DNA from: Novosphingobium sp. HII-3
GTDB lineage: Bacteria; Pseudomonadota; Alphaproteobacteria; Sphingomonadales; Sphingomonadaceae
Assembly: GCF_002916655.1 (NCBI RefSeq)
Contig: NZ_PPSM01000025.1
Location: 1 to 64,000 of the forward strand
Direction of reading: 5' to 3'
DNA length: 64,000 nt
Below the pieces are notes generated by a model. That model saw only the letters and a list, made by a program, of their open reading frames with translations, made no database searches and was not told the DNA's origin. A program made the position numbers and the translations under genes. This document shows, one piece after another, positions 24,794 to 36,758 of the stretch. Positions within the stretch are counted from its first letter, which is position 1. Every line of letters starts with the position of its first letter.

Positions 24794-27061
24794 TCAGTAG
24801 TCAAACTTCACCGTGACGCCATAGGTCGCCGGAGCGGCGCGGTTCGTCGTCGCGCCGAGCCCGGTCGAGATCTTCTGCTGGAAGTACTTGGTTCCGGTGA
24901 TGTTCTTGCCCCAGATCTCCACGCCCCAGCGCTCGTTCAGCCAGTAGGCCACGGAACCGTTCAGCAGACCGTACTTCTTCTGGCGAAGGACGCCGTCGGC
25001 CTCAAACGGGAAGCCGCTGTTGTAGTTGCCCAGGAGGTTGAACCGCAGCGATCCCGTTTCATTGACCGGGATGCTGTAGCTCGCTCCCAGGCTGGCGGTG
25101 AAGTCCGGAGCACCAGGGGTCTGGAAACCCGACACGTTGCCGAAGCAGGTCGTGAAGCCGCCGGTGTAAGGCCCCGTCACGGTTCCGGGATCGGCGGTGC
25201 CCGGTGCGTCGCAGACGGCGGGGTTGGGATAGATGACAGGTGCCAGGTATTCCGACCCGGGCTTGCCGAAGTTGCTGAAGCGCGAGTCCAGCCACGTGAA
25301 GCCGCCGAAGATCCGCAGATTGTCGACCGGCGCCGCATCGAACTCGACGTCGAGGCCATCCACCTTGACCGATGCGGCGTTCAGCAGGACCGCCGCCCCC
25401 AGCGCTCCCGCAGCGGCGGAGCGGATCTGGTAATTTGAGATGTCGTAATGGAAGACTGACGCGTTCAGGCGGAGCCGGCGGCCGAACAGCTCCGACTTCA
25501 CGCCCGCCTCGAACGCGTTGATGAACTGCGGTTGCACAGCGGGATTGGTAGGGCTCTGCAGCGAGTACGTTCCCGCCTTGAAGCCGCGGTTGTACGATGC
25601 ATAGAGGCTGACATCATCCGTCAGTTCCTGGCGAATGGCGGCGCGCCAGGTGAATTTGCCGTAGCTGATGCGATCTTCGGTGGGTGTGAACGGGCCGAGG
25701 GCATTGTTCACCACCACGTACTGGCCGCCACCGAGGTTGCGGGTGTCCTTGGTGTAGCGGACACCGCCGATGACCTGCGTGGTGGGGGTGATCTTGTAGC
25801 TCAATTCGCCGAACAGGGCGTAGGAATCGGTATCCAGCGTTGCGTCGATGAACGTGCCGCCGTTCACGCCCCCCGCGCCCAGCCCCCGAAAACGCGACGC
25901 GTTGTCGACTTCCGAGCGGAGGTAGAAACCGCCGACCTGCCAGCTCAGCGGATCCGTGGCCGCCGAGGCGAGACGCAGTTCCTGCTGGTACGCCCGTGAC
26001 CCCGAAACGAACGAGATGCGCAGCCAGGGCACCTGAGTGGCGTCGACATCGAAGTCGGAGTCGTTCTCGCTGTCACGCAGCGAACTGATGCTGGTGAGAT
26101 CCGCGAACCCGAGGTCCGCCTCAATCGTGCCGCTGACGCCCCAGGTTGTCAGCTTCGTCAGCGAGTAAGTGTCCGAGGCGGTATCCATGCTGCCGATCGA
26201 ATAGATCGGCCCCGTCAGGCCACGCACCGGGAAGTCTTCATCCACCGACCAGCCGATCGAGGTGTTGTCGTCCATGTCGTAGTAGTCGCCAGAAAGCGTG
26301 ACCTTGACTGCGTCGCTCGCGTTCCAGACGAGCTTGGAGCGTGCGCCCCAGTACTGCATCTTCTTGATCTCGCGATCGAGAGTGACGTTGCGGCCCCAGC
26401 CCTTGGCCTGGTTGTATCCGGTAAGGGCAAGGTCCATGCTCAGGTTCACGGCAATCGGACCACCGACGTAGAGCTTGCCCTGCGCGGTTTCGTAGTTGCC
26501 GTAGCCGCCCTCTCCCTCCGCCTCGAAAACCTCGCCCGGCTCCTTGGTGATGATGTGGATAAGGCCACCGAAGGCGTTGCGCCCGAACAGCGTGCCCTGT
26601 GGTCCCTTCAGAACCTCGATACGCTCGATGTTGTTGAACTGAGTGACGGTCCCGGAAAGATCAGGAATGTAGACGCCGTCGACGTAGAAGGCATTCGACC
26701 CCTCATCACCGACGGAGGCGTTCGTCGTGCCCACGCCGCGCACGAAGAAGAGGCCGCTCGCGCCCGACCGCTGGAAGTTCACAGAAGGCACAACCTGACT
26801 GAGGCTGTTGGTGTCGTTGACGCCCGCCTCGCTCAGCGTGTCGGCGGTAACGGCCGCGATGGCGATGGGCACTTCCTGCAAGTTTTCAGCACGGCGCTGG
26901 GCCGTCACGATGATTTCGTTGAGGCCGCCCTGTGCCGGTTCAGGCGTGGCCGCTCCGGACGGTGGCGTCGACTGGGCAAGGGCGGGAGCCCCGAGGAGAG
27001 CGAGAGCACTGGTGGATACAGCCGTAAGGCGGACGCGAAGGCGCTTGTCACGAAAAGCCAT
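24794..27061 (-). CDS. TonB-dependent outer-membrane receptor
   Basis: A 755-residue receptor that imports a ligand across the outer membrane with energy from TonB. A signal peptide (RLRVRLTAVSTSALALLGAPALAQ) is followed by the TonB-box-like NEIIVTAQRR, a plug domain (EVPIAIAAVTADTLSEAG to GPQGTLFGRNAFGGLIHIITKEP) and a beta-barrel ending in VKFDY. The substrate cannot be read from sequence; this class in sphingomonads often takes up plant or aromatic compounds. The ATG at 27061 has GGAGGAGAG upstream. It lies downstream of a TetR regulator on the same strand. Confidence 0.92.
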   Translation of the reverse strand: MAFRDKRLRVRLTAVSTSALALLGAPALAQSTPPSGAATPEPAQGGLNEIIVTAQRRAENLQEVPIAIAAVTADTLSEAGVNDTNSLSQVVPSVNFQRSGASGLFFVRGVGTTNASVGDEGSNAFYVDGVYIPDLSGTVTQFNNIERIEVLKGPQGTLFGRNAFGGLIHIITKEPGEVFEAEGEGGYGNYETAQGKLYVGGPIAVNLSMDLALTGYNQAKGWGRNVTLDREIKKMQYWGARSKLVWNASDAVKVTLSGDYYDMDDNTSIGWSVDEDFPVRGLTGPIYSIGSMDTASDTYSLTKLTTWGVSGTIEADLGFADLTSISSLRDSENDSDFDVDATQVPWLRISFVSGSRAYQQELRLASAATDPLSWQVGGFYLRSEVDNASRFRGLGAGGVNGGTFIDATLDTDSYALFGELSYKITPTTQVIGGVRYTKDTRNLGGGQYVVVNNALGPFTPTEDRISYGKFTWRAAIRQELTDDVSLYASYNRGFKAGTYSLQSPTNPAVQPQFINAFEAGVKSELFGRRLRLNASVFHYDISNYQIRSAAAGALGAAVLLNAASVKVDGLDVEFDAAPVDNLRIFGGFTWLDSRFSNFGKPGSEYLAPVIYPNPAVCDAPGTADPGTVTGPYTGGFTTCFGNVSGFQTPGAPDFTASLGASYSIPVNETGSLRFNLLGNYNSGFPFEADGVLRQKKYGLLNGSVAYWLNERWGVEIWGKNITGTKYFQQKISTGLGATTNRAAPATYGVTVKFDY

Positions 27062-27177
27062 GATGTTCTCTCCTCCATGACGCCGCAGTATCTGCAATCT
27101 CTGCGGTCGCCGTATGCGGGGGCAACGAAGCGGTGATGTCGGACCCGTGCCGTACATCCGCCTGCCCTCGCCTGGAT

Positions 27178-27201
27178 TGTACACATCATGACGACTGTAC
27201 A
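27178..27201 (-). promoter_or_regulatory. Possible operator: paired TGTACA sites
   Basis: Two palindromic hexamers TGTACA at 27178-27183 and 27196-27201, 18 bp apart, lie 117 bases upstream of the TonB receptor start, next to a minus-strand TTGACA. They may bind the TetR regulator encoded just upstream. The link is inferred from position only. Confidence 0.4.
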
Positions 27202-27311
27202 CCTGTCAAGTATGGCGCGTTCGCCTGGACGGCGCTTGCATTTGCCTGGAGGCGCACCAGCGCTCCGCCGTCCGTGAAAAGAGCCGCCGCGCGGCTCCAT
27301 CGCCGATGCGA

Positions 27312-27893
27312 TCAGTCAGGTTCGTATATCTTGAGGGTCGCCTCGACGAAGGCGCGCAGGCCTTCATGCCCCTCCTCCATCCCGACGTTGCCCTCGATCA
27401 GCATGGCCCGCGCGAGGGCGGAAAGCAGAGCGGAAAGCGCCGGCGCCGTCATCGGAGCATCCACGAGCCCGCGTTCGGCGCTGATGCGCTCGATCAGGTC
27501 CACCTGGATGGCCCGGAAGTTCTCACCTGTTTCGCGCATGGCCTCGCGCAGGCGGGGGTAGATCTTCGCGAGCGCCACGTATTCCATCACCCGTCGGGCC
27601 TCCGGCAGGTTGCAGTTCAGGTGCCAGAGTGCATGAAGGGGCCGGGGCCCTGAGAGCGCCTCGTCGTGAAGGCGAAAATAGGTGGCGGACGAGCGTTGGA
27701 AAACCGTCACCACCAGATCTTCCATAGAGCGGAAGTAATAGTGGACTAGCTGCGGCTTCACGCCGGCCCGGGCTGCGATGCGGCGGACGGTGAAGGCTGG
27801 ATGCCCCTCCTCGTCCAGCATGTCGGATGCGGCCTCGATCAGCTTGAGGCGCGTGGCCGCGCTGGTCGATGCATATCCGCGGTTAGCAACCAT
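27312..27893 (-). CDS. TetR-family transcriptional regulator
   Basis: A 193-residue repressor. The N-terminal helix-turn-helix is at about residues 33-56 (TVRRIAARAGVKPQLVHYYFRS), the normal TetR arrangement. The C-terminal ligand domain is not close to a named subfamily. It lies upstream of the TonB receptor, in the same direction with a 250-bp gap, and probably controls it and itself. The ATG at 27893 fits the family length. Confidence 0.88.
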   Translation of the reverse strand: MVANRGYASTSAATRLKLIEAASDMLDEEGHPAFTVRRIAARAGVKPQLVHYYFRSMEDLVVTVFQRSSATYFRLHDEALSGPRPLHALWHLNCNLPEARRVMEYVALAKIYPRLREAMRETGENFRAIQVDLIERISAERGLVDAPMTAPALSALLSALARAMLIEGNVGMEEGHEGLRAFVEATLKIYEPD

Positions 27894-27943
27894 TCCGGCA
27901 ATCTATGGGAGGCAAGGCAGAATGCAAACACGCATCTTCAAGC

Positions 27944-27971
27944 AAAAGGCGGCCGGAATGAACCGACCGCC
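27944..27971 (-). terminator. Terminator of the small exported-protein gene
   Basis: On the minus strand a 9-bp stem with one mismatch (27963-27971 with 27948-27956) is followed by TTTTGCTT, 27 bases after the stop codon of the gene at 27998. Confidence 0.65.
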
Positions 27972-27997
27972 CGACTGTGCACAGGAATTTCCCGGAT

Positions 27998-28405
27998 TCA
28001 GTTCGCCTTGGCGACCTTCCTGTAGGGGACGAATTCTTCAAGCCCCACGAAGCCGTTCCACATGTTCCCGGCATAGCGATCATGCAACTGCACAGCGTCG
28101 AGCCGGCACAGCTGCGACCCACTTGTGCGCGTCACCAGAATGTCATCGTCGTCGAGTTGCTCCGCGTTCTTCGGGCGGTTCACGTAAAGCGTGCCGCCGA
28201 CCCGATACACGATCGCTGTCTTGTCGATGACGGTGGAATTGCGCGACTGGGAGAGGGAGATGCAGTTCACCGGTTCGCCGGCTTCGCGCCCCTTGAGCAG
28301 TTTGGCGAGCTTCTCCTCTCCAGTCTGCTCCGTCCGGGCGTTGGCGGCTGGCATGGCGAGCACCGAAGCGATAGCAAGCGCCCCGGCGAGTGCGAGCTTG
28401 TTCAT
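27998..28405 (-). CDS. Small exported protein of unknown function
   Basis: A 135-residue protein with a clear signal peptide (MNKLALAGALAIASVLAMPAANA). The mature part has two cysteines (VNCISLSQ and SQLCRLDAV) that could form a disulfide, and conserved-looking VGGTLYVNRP and HDRYAGNMWNGFVGLEEFVPY segments. Such proteins are common in sphingomonads but have no assigned role. The ATG at 28405 follows AAGGAAAAGACC. It stands alone with its own terminator. Confidence 0.7.
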   Translation of the reverse strand: MNKLALAGALAIASVLAMPAANARTEQTGEEKLAKLLKGREAGEPVNCISLSQSRNSTVIDKTAIVYRVGGTLYVNRPKNAEQLDDDDILVTRTSGSQLCRLDAVQLHDRYAGNMWNGFVGLEEFVPYRKVAKAN

Positions 28406-28479
28406 GGTCTTTTCCTTGTTGACGCGCCCCGCGTTGATCCTGCGTGTAGCACGCTTCGACTGAACCGGGCCTGACCGTG

Positions 28480-29898
28480 TCAGGCGGTTCCGCCCACGGT
28501 AAGCCCGTCGATCAGGAGGGTAGGCTGGCCCACGCCTGCAGGAACGCTCTGGCCGCCTTTCCCGCAAACGCCGACGCCGCGGTCGAGTTCCAGATCGTTG
28601 CCGATGCCCTTGACCCTGGTCAGCACCGAAGGCCCGTCGCCGATCAGCGTGGCGCCCTTGATCGGCGCGCCGATCTTTCCATCCTCCACCAGATAGGCTT
28701 CAGTGCAGGAAAACACGAACTTGCCAGAGACGATGTCGACCTGCCCGCCGCCGAAGTTCCTGGCAAAGATGCCTTTCTTCATGCCTGCGAGCAGCTCGGC
28801 AGGATCGGCCTTGCCCCCTTTCATGAAGGTGTTGGTCATGCGCACCTGCGGCGCGTGTGCGTAGTTTTCACGGCGGCCGTTGCCGGTCGGCTCTGCGCCC
28901 ATGAGCCGGGCGTTCAGCCGATCCTGCATGTAGCCCTTGAGGATGCCATCCTCGATCAGGACCGTTTCGCGCGTCGGCGTCCCCTCGTCATCGATGGTGA
29001 GGGATCCGCGCCGACCGGGAATGGAGCCGTCGTCGACGATGGTGACGCCCGGAGCAGCCACGCGTTCTCCGATGCGGCCGGAGAAAGCGGAGGTGCCCTT
29101 CCGGTTGAAATCGCCCTCCAGGCCGTGGCCGATCGCCTCGTGCAGGATCACGCCCGGCCAGCCTGGTGCCAGCAGCACGGGAAACTCGCCTGCGGGGGCA
29201 TCGATGCTTTCAAGGTTCACCAGAGCAGTCGCGAGCGCTGCGTCGATGCCCTCGTTCCAGTTTTCCGGCTTGAACAGGTCGTCGTAGAGATACCGGCCGC
29301 CCATTCCGAACGATCCGGTTTCGCGCCGGCCGTTGCTTTCCGCCACGATAGACACGTTCAGCCGGACGAGCGGACGCACATCGGTGGCGATGTAGCCATC
29401 GGGGCGGACGATCTCGACAACCGACCATGAACCGGCGAGGCTGGCGCTGACCTGCGCGACGCGAGGATCACGGGACCGCGCCGCCGCATCGATCGTCTCC
29501 AGCAGACGCACCTTTTCGGCGAAGGGGATGAGATCGAGAGGCGATGCCTCGGTATAGAGCTTCGCATTGGTGCGCTGAGGCGGCGGGGGACGCAGGCCCG
29601 TTGCCCGGTCCAGCAGGCGCAGCGTCTCTCCGGCACGGCGTATCGCGGCTGTCGAAATTTCATTGGCGTGCGCAAAGCCGGTCATCTCGCCGGAAACACC
29701 ACGAAGGCCGAAGCCCGCATCGCGCGAATAGTCGGCCGTCTTCAGGCGACCATCGTCGAACCCGAAAGCCTCACTGGCGACGAACTGCATGAACAGTTCG
29801 CCGTCTTCGCAGGACGTGAGTGTCTCCGCCGCCAGCGCCTGCGCGTCTTCAGGCGAAAGTTGGGTGTAAAGGAGCGAGCGCGGGTCGGTGATGGTCAT
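28480..29898 (-). CDS. tldD: Metalloprotease TldD
   Basis: A 472-residue TldD/PmbA-family protease. The zinc-binding motif is HEAIGHGLEGDF (HExxxH) in the middle of the protein, preceded by FPVLLAPGWPGVIL. TldD together with TldE/PmbA degrades unfolded peptides and processes modified peptides such as microcins; the tldE gene is not in this window. The C-terminal GPSVLTRVKGIGNDLELDRGV segment is typical. The length is normal. Confidence 0.93.
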   Translation of the reverse strand: MTITDPRSLLYTQLSPEDAQALAAETLTSCEDGELFMQFVASEAFGFDDGRLKTADYSRDAGFGLRGVSGEMTGFAHANEISTAAIRRAGETLRLLDRATGLRPPPPQRTNAKLYTEASPLDLIPFAEKVRLLETIDAAARSRDPRVAQVSASLAGSWSVVEIVRPDGYIATDVRPLVRLNVSIVAESNGRRETGSFGMGGRYLYDDLFKPENWNEGIDAALATALVNLESIDAPAGEFPVLLAPGWPGVILHEAIGHGLEGDFNRKGTSAFSGRIGERVAAPGVTIVDDGSIPGRRGSLTIDDEGTPTRETVLIEDGILKGYMQDRLNARLMGAEPTGNGRRENYAHAPQVRMTNTFMKGGKADPAELLAGMKKGIFARNFGGGQVDIVSGKFVFSCTEAYLVEDGKIGAPIKGATLIGDGPSVLTRVKGIGNDLELDRGVGVCGKGGQSVPAGVGQPTLLIDGLTVGGTA

Positions 29899-29940
29899 GC
29901 CCTCGATATAGGAGGCATGAGCCGCGCCGCAAAGACTGGA

Positions 29941-30138
29941 TCAGGCTGCCTGCTGGTCGGCCGGCCCGCCCTTCAGGACGAAGCGCCGGTCACAGTACCC
30001 GCACTCGGCAAAGCCCTTCTCGTCGATCTCAAGCCAGACGCGTGGATGGCCGAGAGCGGCCCCGGCGCGAATGTCAGTGGCCCCGTCGCAGAAGACGCGG
30101 TGGGATTCGGTGAGGACGGTTTCGGGCGGGTTGTTCAT
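29941..30138 (-). CDS. Small zinc-finger protein (zf-CHCC type)
   Basis: A 65-residue protein with the zf-CHCC pattern: C in RVFCDG, HPRVWLEID with His, and CGYC near the C-terminus. The same domain is found in the NDUFS6 subunit of mitochondrial complex I; the bacterial stand-alone form is widely conserved in Alphaproteobacteria, without a proven role. The ATG at 30138 is preferred over a start nine bases upstream. Confidence 0.8.
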   Translation of the reverse strand: MNNPPETVLTESHRVFCDGATDIRAGAALGHPRVWLEIDEKGFAECGYCDRRFVLKGGPADQQAA

Positions 30139-30192
30139 AATCACCACGGATTACCAAGGGTGGCAGGGGATTTCCAGATGGGAATGTCATCG

Positions 30193-30216
30193 CCGCCCCG
30201 AACCTCTCCGGGGCGG
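30193..30216. terminator. Hairpin after azoR
   Basis: A perfect 8-bp GC-rich stem (CCGCCCCG/CGGGGCGG) 20 bases after the azoR stop. It lacks a T run, so it may be a weak terminator or RNA-stabilising hairpin. Confidence 0.45.
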
Positions 30217-30235
30217 TCACGACGTTTTCCCCGGC

Positions 30236-30805
30236 TCAGGCGGGGATGGCGAGCGCGCCCGCCTGCTCCACGGCTGCCGCCACGGCCTTTGTCCGCGTAT
30301 CGGCGTCGATCGCAAGCCCCTCCGCCACGACGAAGACGGGATCCTGGATGCCGACGAAGCCGAGAACGGCACGCAGGTACGTCTCGGCGTGCTCGACTGC
30401 CGCTGCCGGTTGGCCGTCTCCGTAGTATCCCCCGCGCGCCAGGGCGATGAAAACCTTCTTGCCGCCCGCAAGACCGACCGGACCTTCCGCCGTGTAGCGG
30501 AAGGTCTTCCCCGCGATCAGCACGCGGTCGAACCAGGCCTTGAGCTGGCTCGGGATCGTGAAGTTGTACATCGCCGCACCGATGACGAGGACATCGGCGG
30601 CAAGGAACTCGGCAAGTTCCGGCGTACCTTCGGGATTTCCGAGGACGTCGAGGGTGAGGTGAGGCAGCGGCTCTGCGACAAGGTCACGGTGTACCACCTC
30701 GAGCGAGGGATCGGCGGCGCGCAGGGCGGCGACGATGGCGCCCGAAACGGCGCGGCTGGCGGAATTTTCACCCGTGATGCTGGAGTCGATGTGCAAGAGC
30801 TTCAT
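30236..30805 (-). CDS. azoR: FMN-dependent NADH:quinone oxidoreductase/azoreductase
   Basis: A 189-residue flavodoxin-fold AzoR protein that reduces quinones and azo compounds with NADH in the cytoplasm. Characteristic parts are the start MKLLHIDSSITGENSASRAVS, the flavin segment AAMYNFTIPSQLKAWFDRV and the loop ALARGGYYGDG. The ATG at 30805 gives the usual family start. It is divergent from gyrB. Confidence 0.92.
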   Translation of the reverse strand: MKLLHIDSSITGENSASRAVSGAIVAALRAADPSLEVVHRDLVAEPLPHLTLDVLGNPEGTPELAEFLAADVLVIGAAMYNFTIPSQLKAWFDRVLIAGKTFRYTAEGPVGLAGGKKVFIALARGGYYGDGQPAAAVEHAETYLRAVLGFVGIQDPVFVVAEGLAIDADTRTKAVAAAVEQAGALAIPA

Positions 30806-33617
<2,812 letters not shown>

Positions 33618-33632
33618 TATGCGATGCCGGCC

Positions 33633-33658
33633 AGCCCGTTCCTCCAGAGGAACGGGTT
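33633..33658. terminator. Terminator hairpin between convergent gyrB and ubi gene
   Basis: A perfect 8-bp stem (CCCGTTCC/GGAACGGG, loop TCCAGA) 18 bases after the gyrB stop. Only a short TT follows, so strength is uncertain. Confidence 0.55.
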
Positions 33659-33750
33659 GGCTCATCGATCGCACAGGTTGCAAGGGTATGCGGCAGCCCT
33701 GAGCCGTATGATCGGGCCGGAGGGCTCGGTCCCGGCAGAAAGCGTCGTGC

Positions 33751-34989
33751 TTACGCCTGCAGCAGCTCGGGAAGTTTGCCGGACATTCCCCGCGCCTCGT
33801 CCATGAAGAAGCGCTTGAGCGTGGGGATCCGCTGCACCGCTCCCATGCCGAGGCGGCGCACCGCACTTGCCGTGCGCCCCGGCACACCGAACAGGCGCGT
33901 GAGCCCATCGGTCACCGACATGACCATGAAGGTATCCAGGCTGCGCCACTTCTCATAGCGCGCCAGCAACTGCGCATCGCCCGGATCGAGCCCGAGGCGC
34001 ATGCCTTCGCTCAGCACTTCGACAAGAGTACCGACATCGCGCAGGCCGAGGTTCAGGCCCTGCCCGGCGATGGGGTGCATTCCATGCGCGGCATCGCCGA
34101 TCACGGCAAGCCGCTCCCCGGTCACCTTGCCGGCATGGTGGAAACGCAGCGGATAGCTCATGCGAGGCGCTGACAACGAAATGGTGCCAAGAACGCCGTG
34201 CATCCGTTCAGCCACCTCGTTCACGAACATCGCGTCCGGCATGGCGATGACGCCGCCGGCGTCCTTCTCGCCGACCGTCCAGACGAGGGCGCTGCGATGA
34301 CGCCCCTGTGCGTCGTCCAGCAGCGGCAGCAGGGCGAACGGACCTTCGGGATAGAAGATTTCCCAGGCGGTGTTGCCGTGCGGCTTTTCGTGGAACAGAC
34401 CGGTCACCATCGCGCGGTGATCGTACTCCCACTTCGCGAGGGCGAAACCCGCCTCATCGCGCGTCGGAGACTGGCGCCCTTCGGCAGCTACAAGAAGCGA
34501 AGCGCGCAGAATGCGCCCGTCGGCAAGCTCCACCTCCACGCCGTGCCCGTCGCGGTCGCGGCGGACCGCTTCCGTGCGGACATGCCAGGCGATGTTCGGC
34601 TCATCCCTTGCCGCATCGAAAAGGGCGATCCGCAAGTCACGGTTGGCGAACATGCGCCCGAGGCTGCCTTCCTCCGCCTTGGGCGTGAAGTCGATGCGGC
34701 CGGGCTTCATGCCGTCCGTCACCGCGATGGAATCGATCGGACAGCCCAAGCCGTCCAGCCGGTCGGCAAGGCCGATGTTGGTGAACAGGTTCCAGCTCGC
34801 CGTGGATATGGCGGACGCGCGTCCGTCGGCACCCTCTGCGACCAGATCGGCGGGATCCGCGCGGTCGATGACATGGCTGGTGATGCCTACGCGCGCGGCG
34901 GCGAGTGCCAGCGTCATGCCGACAAGCCCGCCACCCAGGATGATCAGGTCGCGGCGCTCAGCCGCGGCAGAGATATTCGAGTCGTTCAT
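33751..34989 (-). CDS. UbiH/UbiF/COQ6-family FAD-dependent hydroxylase
   Basis: A 412-residue flavin monooxygenase of the ubiquinone-biosynthesis hydroxylase family. Visible are the FAD dinucleotide motif DLIILGGGLVGMTLALAAARVG (about residues 14-35), the second FAD motif RLAVIGDAAHGMHPIAGQGLNLGLRD and the DG motif region AAEGRQSPTRD. Which ring carbon it hydroxylates cannot be told from sequence. It overlaps the upstream phosphatase gene by one base (TAATG), suggesting one transcript. Confidence 0.88.
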   Translation of the reverse strand: MNDSNISAAAERRDLIILGGGLVGMTLALAAARVGITSHVIDRADPADLVAEGADGRASAISTASWNLFTNIGLADRLDGLGCPIDSIAVTDGMKPGRIDFTPKAEEGSLGRMFANRDLRIALFDAARDEPNIAWHVRTEAVRRDRDGHGVEVELADGRILRASLLVAAEGRQSPTRDEAGFALAKWEYDHRAMVTGLFHEKPHGNTAWEIFYPEGPFALLPLLDDAQGRHRSALVWTVGEKDAGGVIAMPDAMFVNEVAERMHGVLGTISLSAPRMSYPLRFHHAGKVTGERLAVIGDAAHGMHPIAGQGLNLGLRDVGTLVEVLSEGMRLGLDPGDAQLLARYEKWRSLDTFMVMSVTDGLTRLFGVPGRTASAVRRLGMGAVQRIPTLKRFFMDEARGMSGKLPELLQA

Positions 34990-36662
34990 TACCCGCAGCT
35001 ATCGGCCTCCCCGGCGTAGATGTCGAGACACCTGCCGTCCCACGTGCCGGCCGGCGCCTTCAGGCCGACGAGAGCGGCCAGGGTGGGTGCGATGTCCACC
35101 GTCTCCACCGGCTGCGCCTGTTCCATGGGCGACAGGCCGCTGCGCCAGAAGAGCATCGGCACCCGGCGGTCATAATCCCATGGGCTACCGTGCGTGGCGG
35201 TGTAGCCGGGCTGGGGCTTCGTGCCGGGCACGACGGCGCGCCGGGTCATCATCAACACCTCGCCCGAGCGCTCCGGGTCGAACGACCCGGCAACCCGCTG
35301 GATCTCGGTCCAGTCCTGCGGGTGGCCGCTCGGCACCTCGACCGCCTTCAGCTCTTCGGCGGTGTAAACGCCGGAGATCTGCGGATTGGCCTTGAGCTGG
35401 GCAATCAGGGTGGCGACCGCCTCGCGATGCTGCTCGACGGTCAGGGTCGCGTTGACCCAGATGTCACCCGAACCGCCTGCGCCGTAGAACAGCGGCCCTT
35501 TCCGCGGCACGATCCCGGTCGCCTGTGACACCGAGGCCGACAGAGCCGAAGCGGTAAGCGCCGGGTCAAGTCGGCTGGCTTCCGGCACGCCCTGCAGCTT
35601 CATCCTCTCGGGTGCGTCCGCCCCGCCGTGATCGGCGCTGAGAACGACGGCATAGTCGAGGCCGCGCTGGTCGAGTGCGTCGAGCAGTCTGCCGATGGTC
35701 TGGTCCAGCACCGCCATCTGAATGCACATCTCCACGCCCTCGTTGCCGTAGGCATGGCCGACCTTGTCCGTCGCCGAATAGCTGACGGAAAGCACATCCG
35801 GCACGGCATCCTTGCCTAGCGGTATCTCGTCCAGCAGGCGAATAGCCATGTCCGTGGTGACTTCATCGGTGCGAGGGCTATTGAAGAAGCCCTTGGCGTC
35901 CCCGGCCGTCACCGGAAACCGGTACGTGCCGATGGTGAAGCCGCCCATGTCGATGGCGCGGTCGACGCCGCGGCACCAGTCAGGCGCGGGAAGTTCCGCG
36001 GCGCCGGCATTGATGGCGGTCGCAAGGGCGGTGTTCTGCGCGACGGCGGCAGGCGATACCCGCCTGCCGTCGTACGTGACGAAGCGGTTGCCGCGTATCC
36101 AGTACGCCGCGTCCGTGGTGTGACCACCCATCATCACCACCGCGCGATCCTTGAACGAGACGGCGGCGTTGATGGTCGCCGGATCCTTCTTCTTCAAAAG
36201 ATCACCCAGCGTCGGCGCCTTGAGATGCATCGGGCTGACGACCGGATTGTCCGAATCGCTCTTCGGGTTCGTCTCGTCTTCGGAGCAGTAGACCTTCTTG
36301 TCAGCGCGGCCGATGCCCGGGACGAACCAGTCGTTCGCGATGATGCCGGTGCGGTTGGGATGCACGCCGGTCAGCAGGGTGGAATGTCCGGGGCATGTTT
36401 CGGTCGCAGCGTGCGACTGGAAACCGGATGGAAACACCGCCCCCTGCAGAAGCCGCTTCAAGCCCTTCGAGTAGCGCTCGCGGTATTGCTGGAACAGGTC
36501 CGCGGAGAACTGATCCACCGAGATCGCAACGAGCAGCCGGGGCGGCGCTTTCGGGGCAGGCGGAGCTGTCGGCTGCTCGGCCGGCGCGGCCTGCTGAGCA
36601 GCGGCGGGAACGGCCGAGCCAATCGCGAGCGCAGCGGCAAGCGGAAGTAACGGGAGGCGCAT
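34989..36662 (-). CDS. Alkaline phosphatase with Thr nucleophile (PafA/SPAP type)
   Basis: A 557-residue exported phosphatase. The signal peptide is RLPLLPLAAALAIGSAVPAAA, followed by a proline-rich linker. The metal site begins with Asp50 (AISVDQF) and the nucleophile is Thr89 in ATETCPGHSTLLTG, matching the Thr nucleophile known from the Sphingomonas enzyme and from PafA. The later SADHGGADAPERM and THGSPWDYDRRVPMLFW supply the other metal ligands. It hydrolyses phosphomonoesters in the periplasm. It is co-oriented with and overlaps the ubi gene, which is functionally unrelated. Confidence 0.9.
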   Translation of the reverse strand: MRLPLLPLAAALAIGSAVPAAAQQAAPAEQPTAPPAPKAPPRLLVAISVDQFSADLFQQYRERYSKGLKRLLQGAVFPSGFQSHAATETCPGHSTLLTGVHPNRTGIIANDWFVPGIGRADKKVYCSEDETNPKSDSDNPVVSPMHLKAPTLGDLLKKKDPATINAAVSFKDRAVVMMGGHTTDAAYWIRGNRFVTYDGRRVSPAAVAQNTALATAINAGAAELPAPDWCRGVDRAIDMGGFTIGTYRFPVTAGDAKGFFNSPRTDEVTTDMAIRLLDEIPLGKDAVPDVLSVSYSATDKVGHAYGNEGVEMCIQMAVLDQTIGRLLDALDQRGLDYAVVLSADHGGADAPERMKLQGVPEASRLDPALTASALSASVSQATGIVPRKGPLFYGAGGSGDIWVNATLTVEQHREAVATLIAQLKANPQISGVYTAEELKAVEVPSGHPQDWTEIQRVAGSFDPERSGEVLMMTRRAVVPGTKPQPGYTATHGSPWDYDRRVPMLFWRSGLSPMEQAQPVETVDIAPTLAALVGLKAPAGTWDGRCLDIYAGEADSCG

Positions 36663-36758
36663 CGAAGCGAGGTTCCTTGAAAAGTCTGCGCGTTAGGGGC
36701 AGATGCTGGATGACCGGATCGCGGCCTGAGTGCAAGGCCCTCAACCCCACGGAGCATC

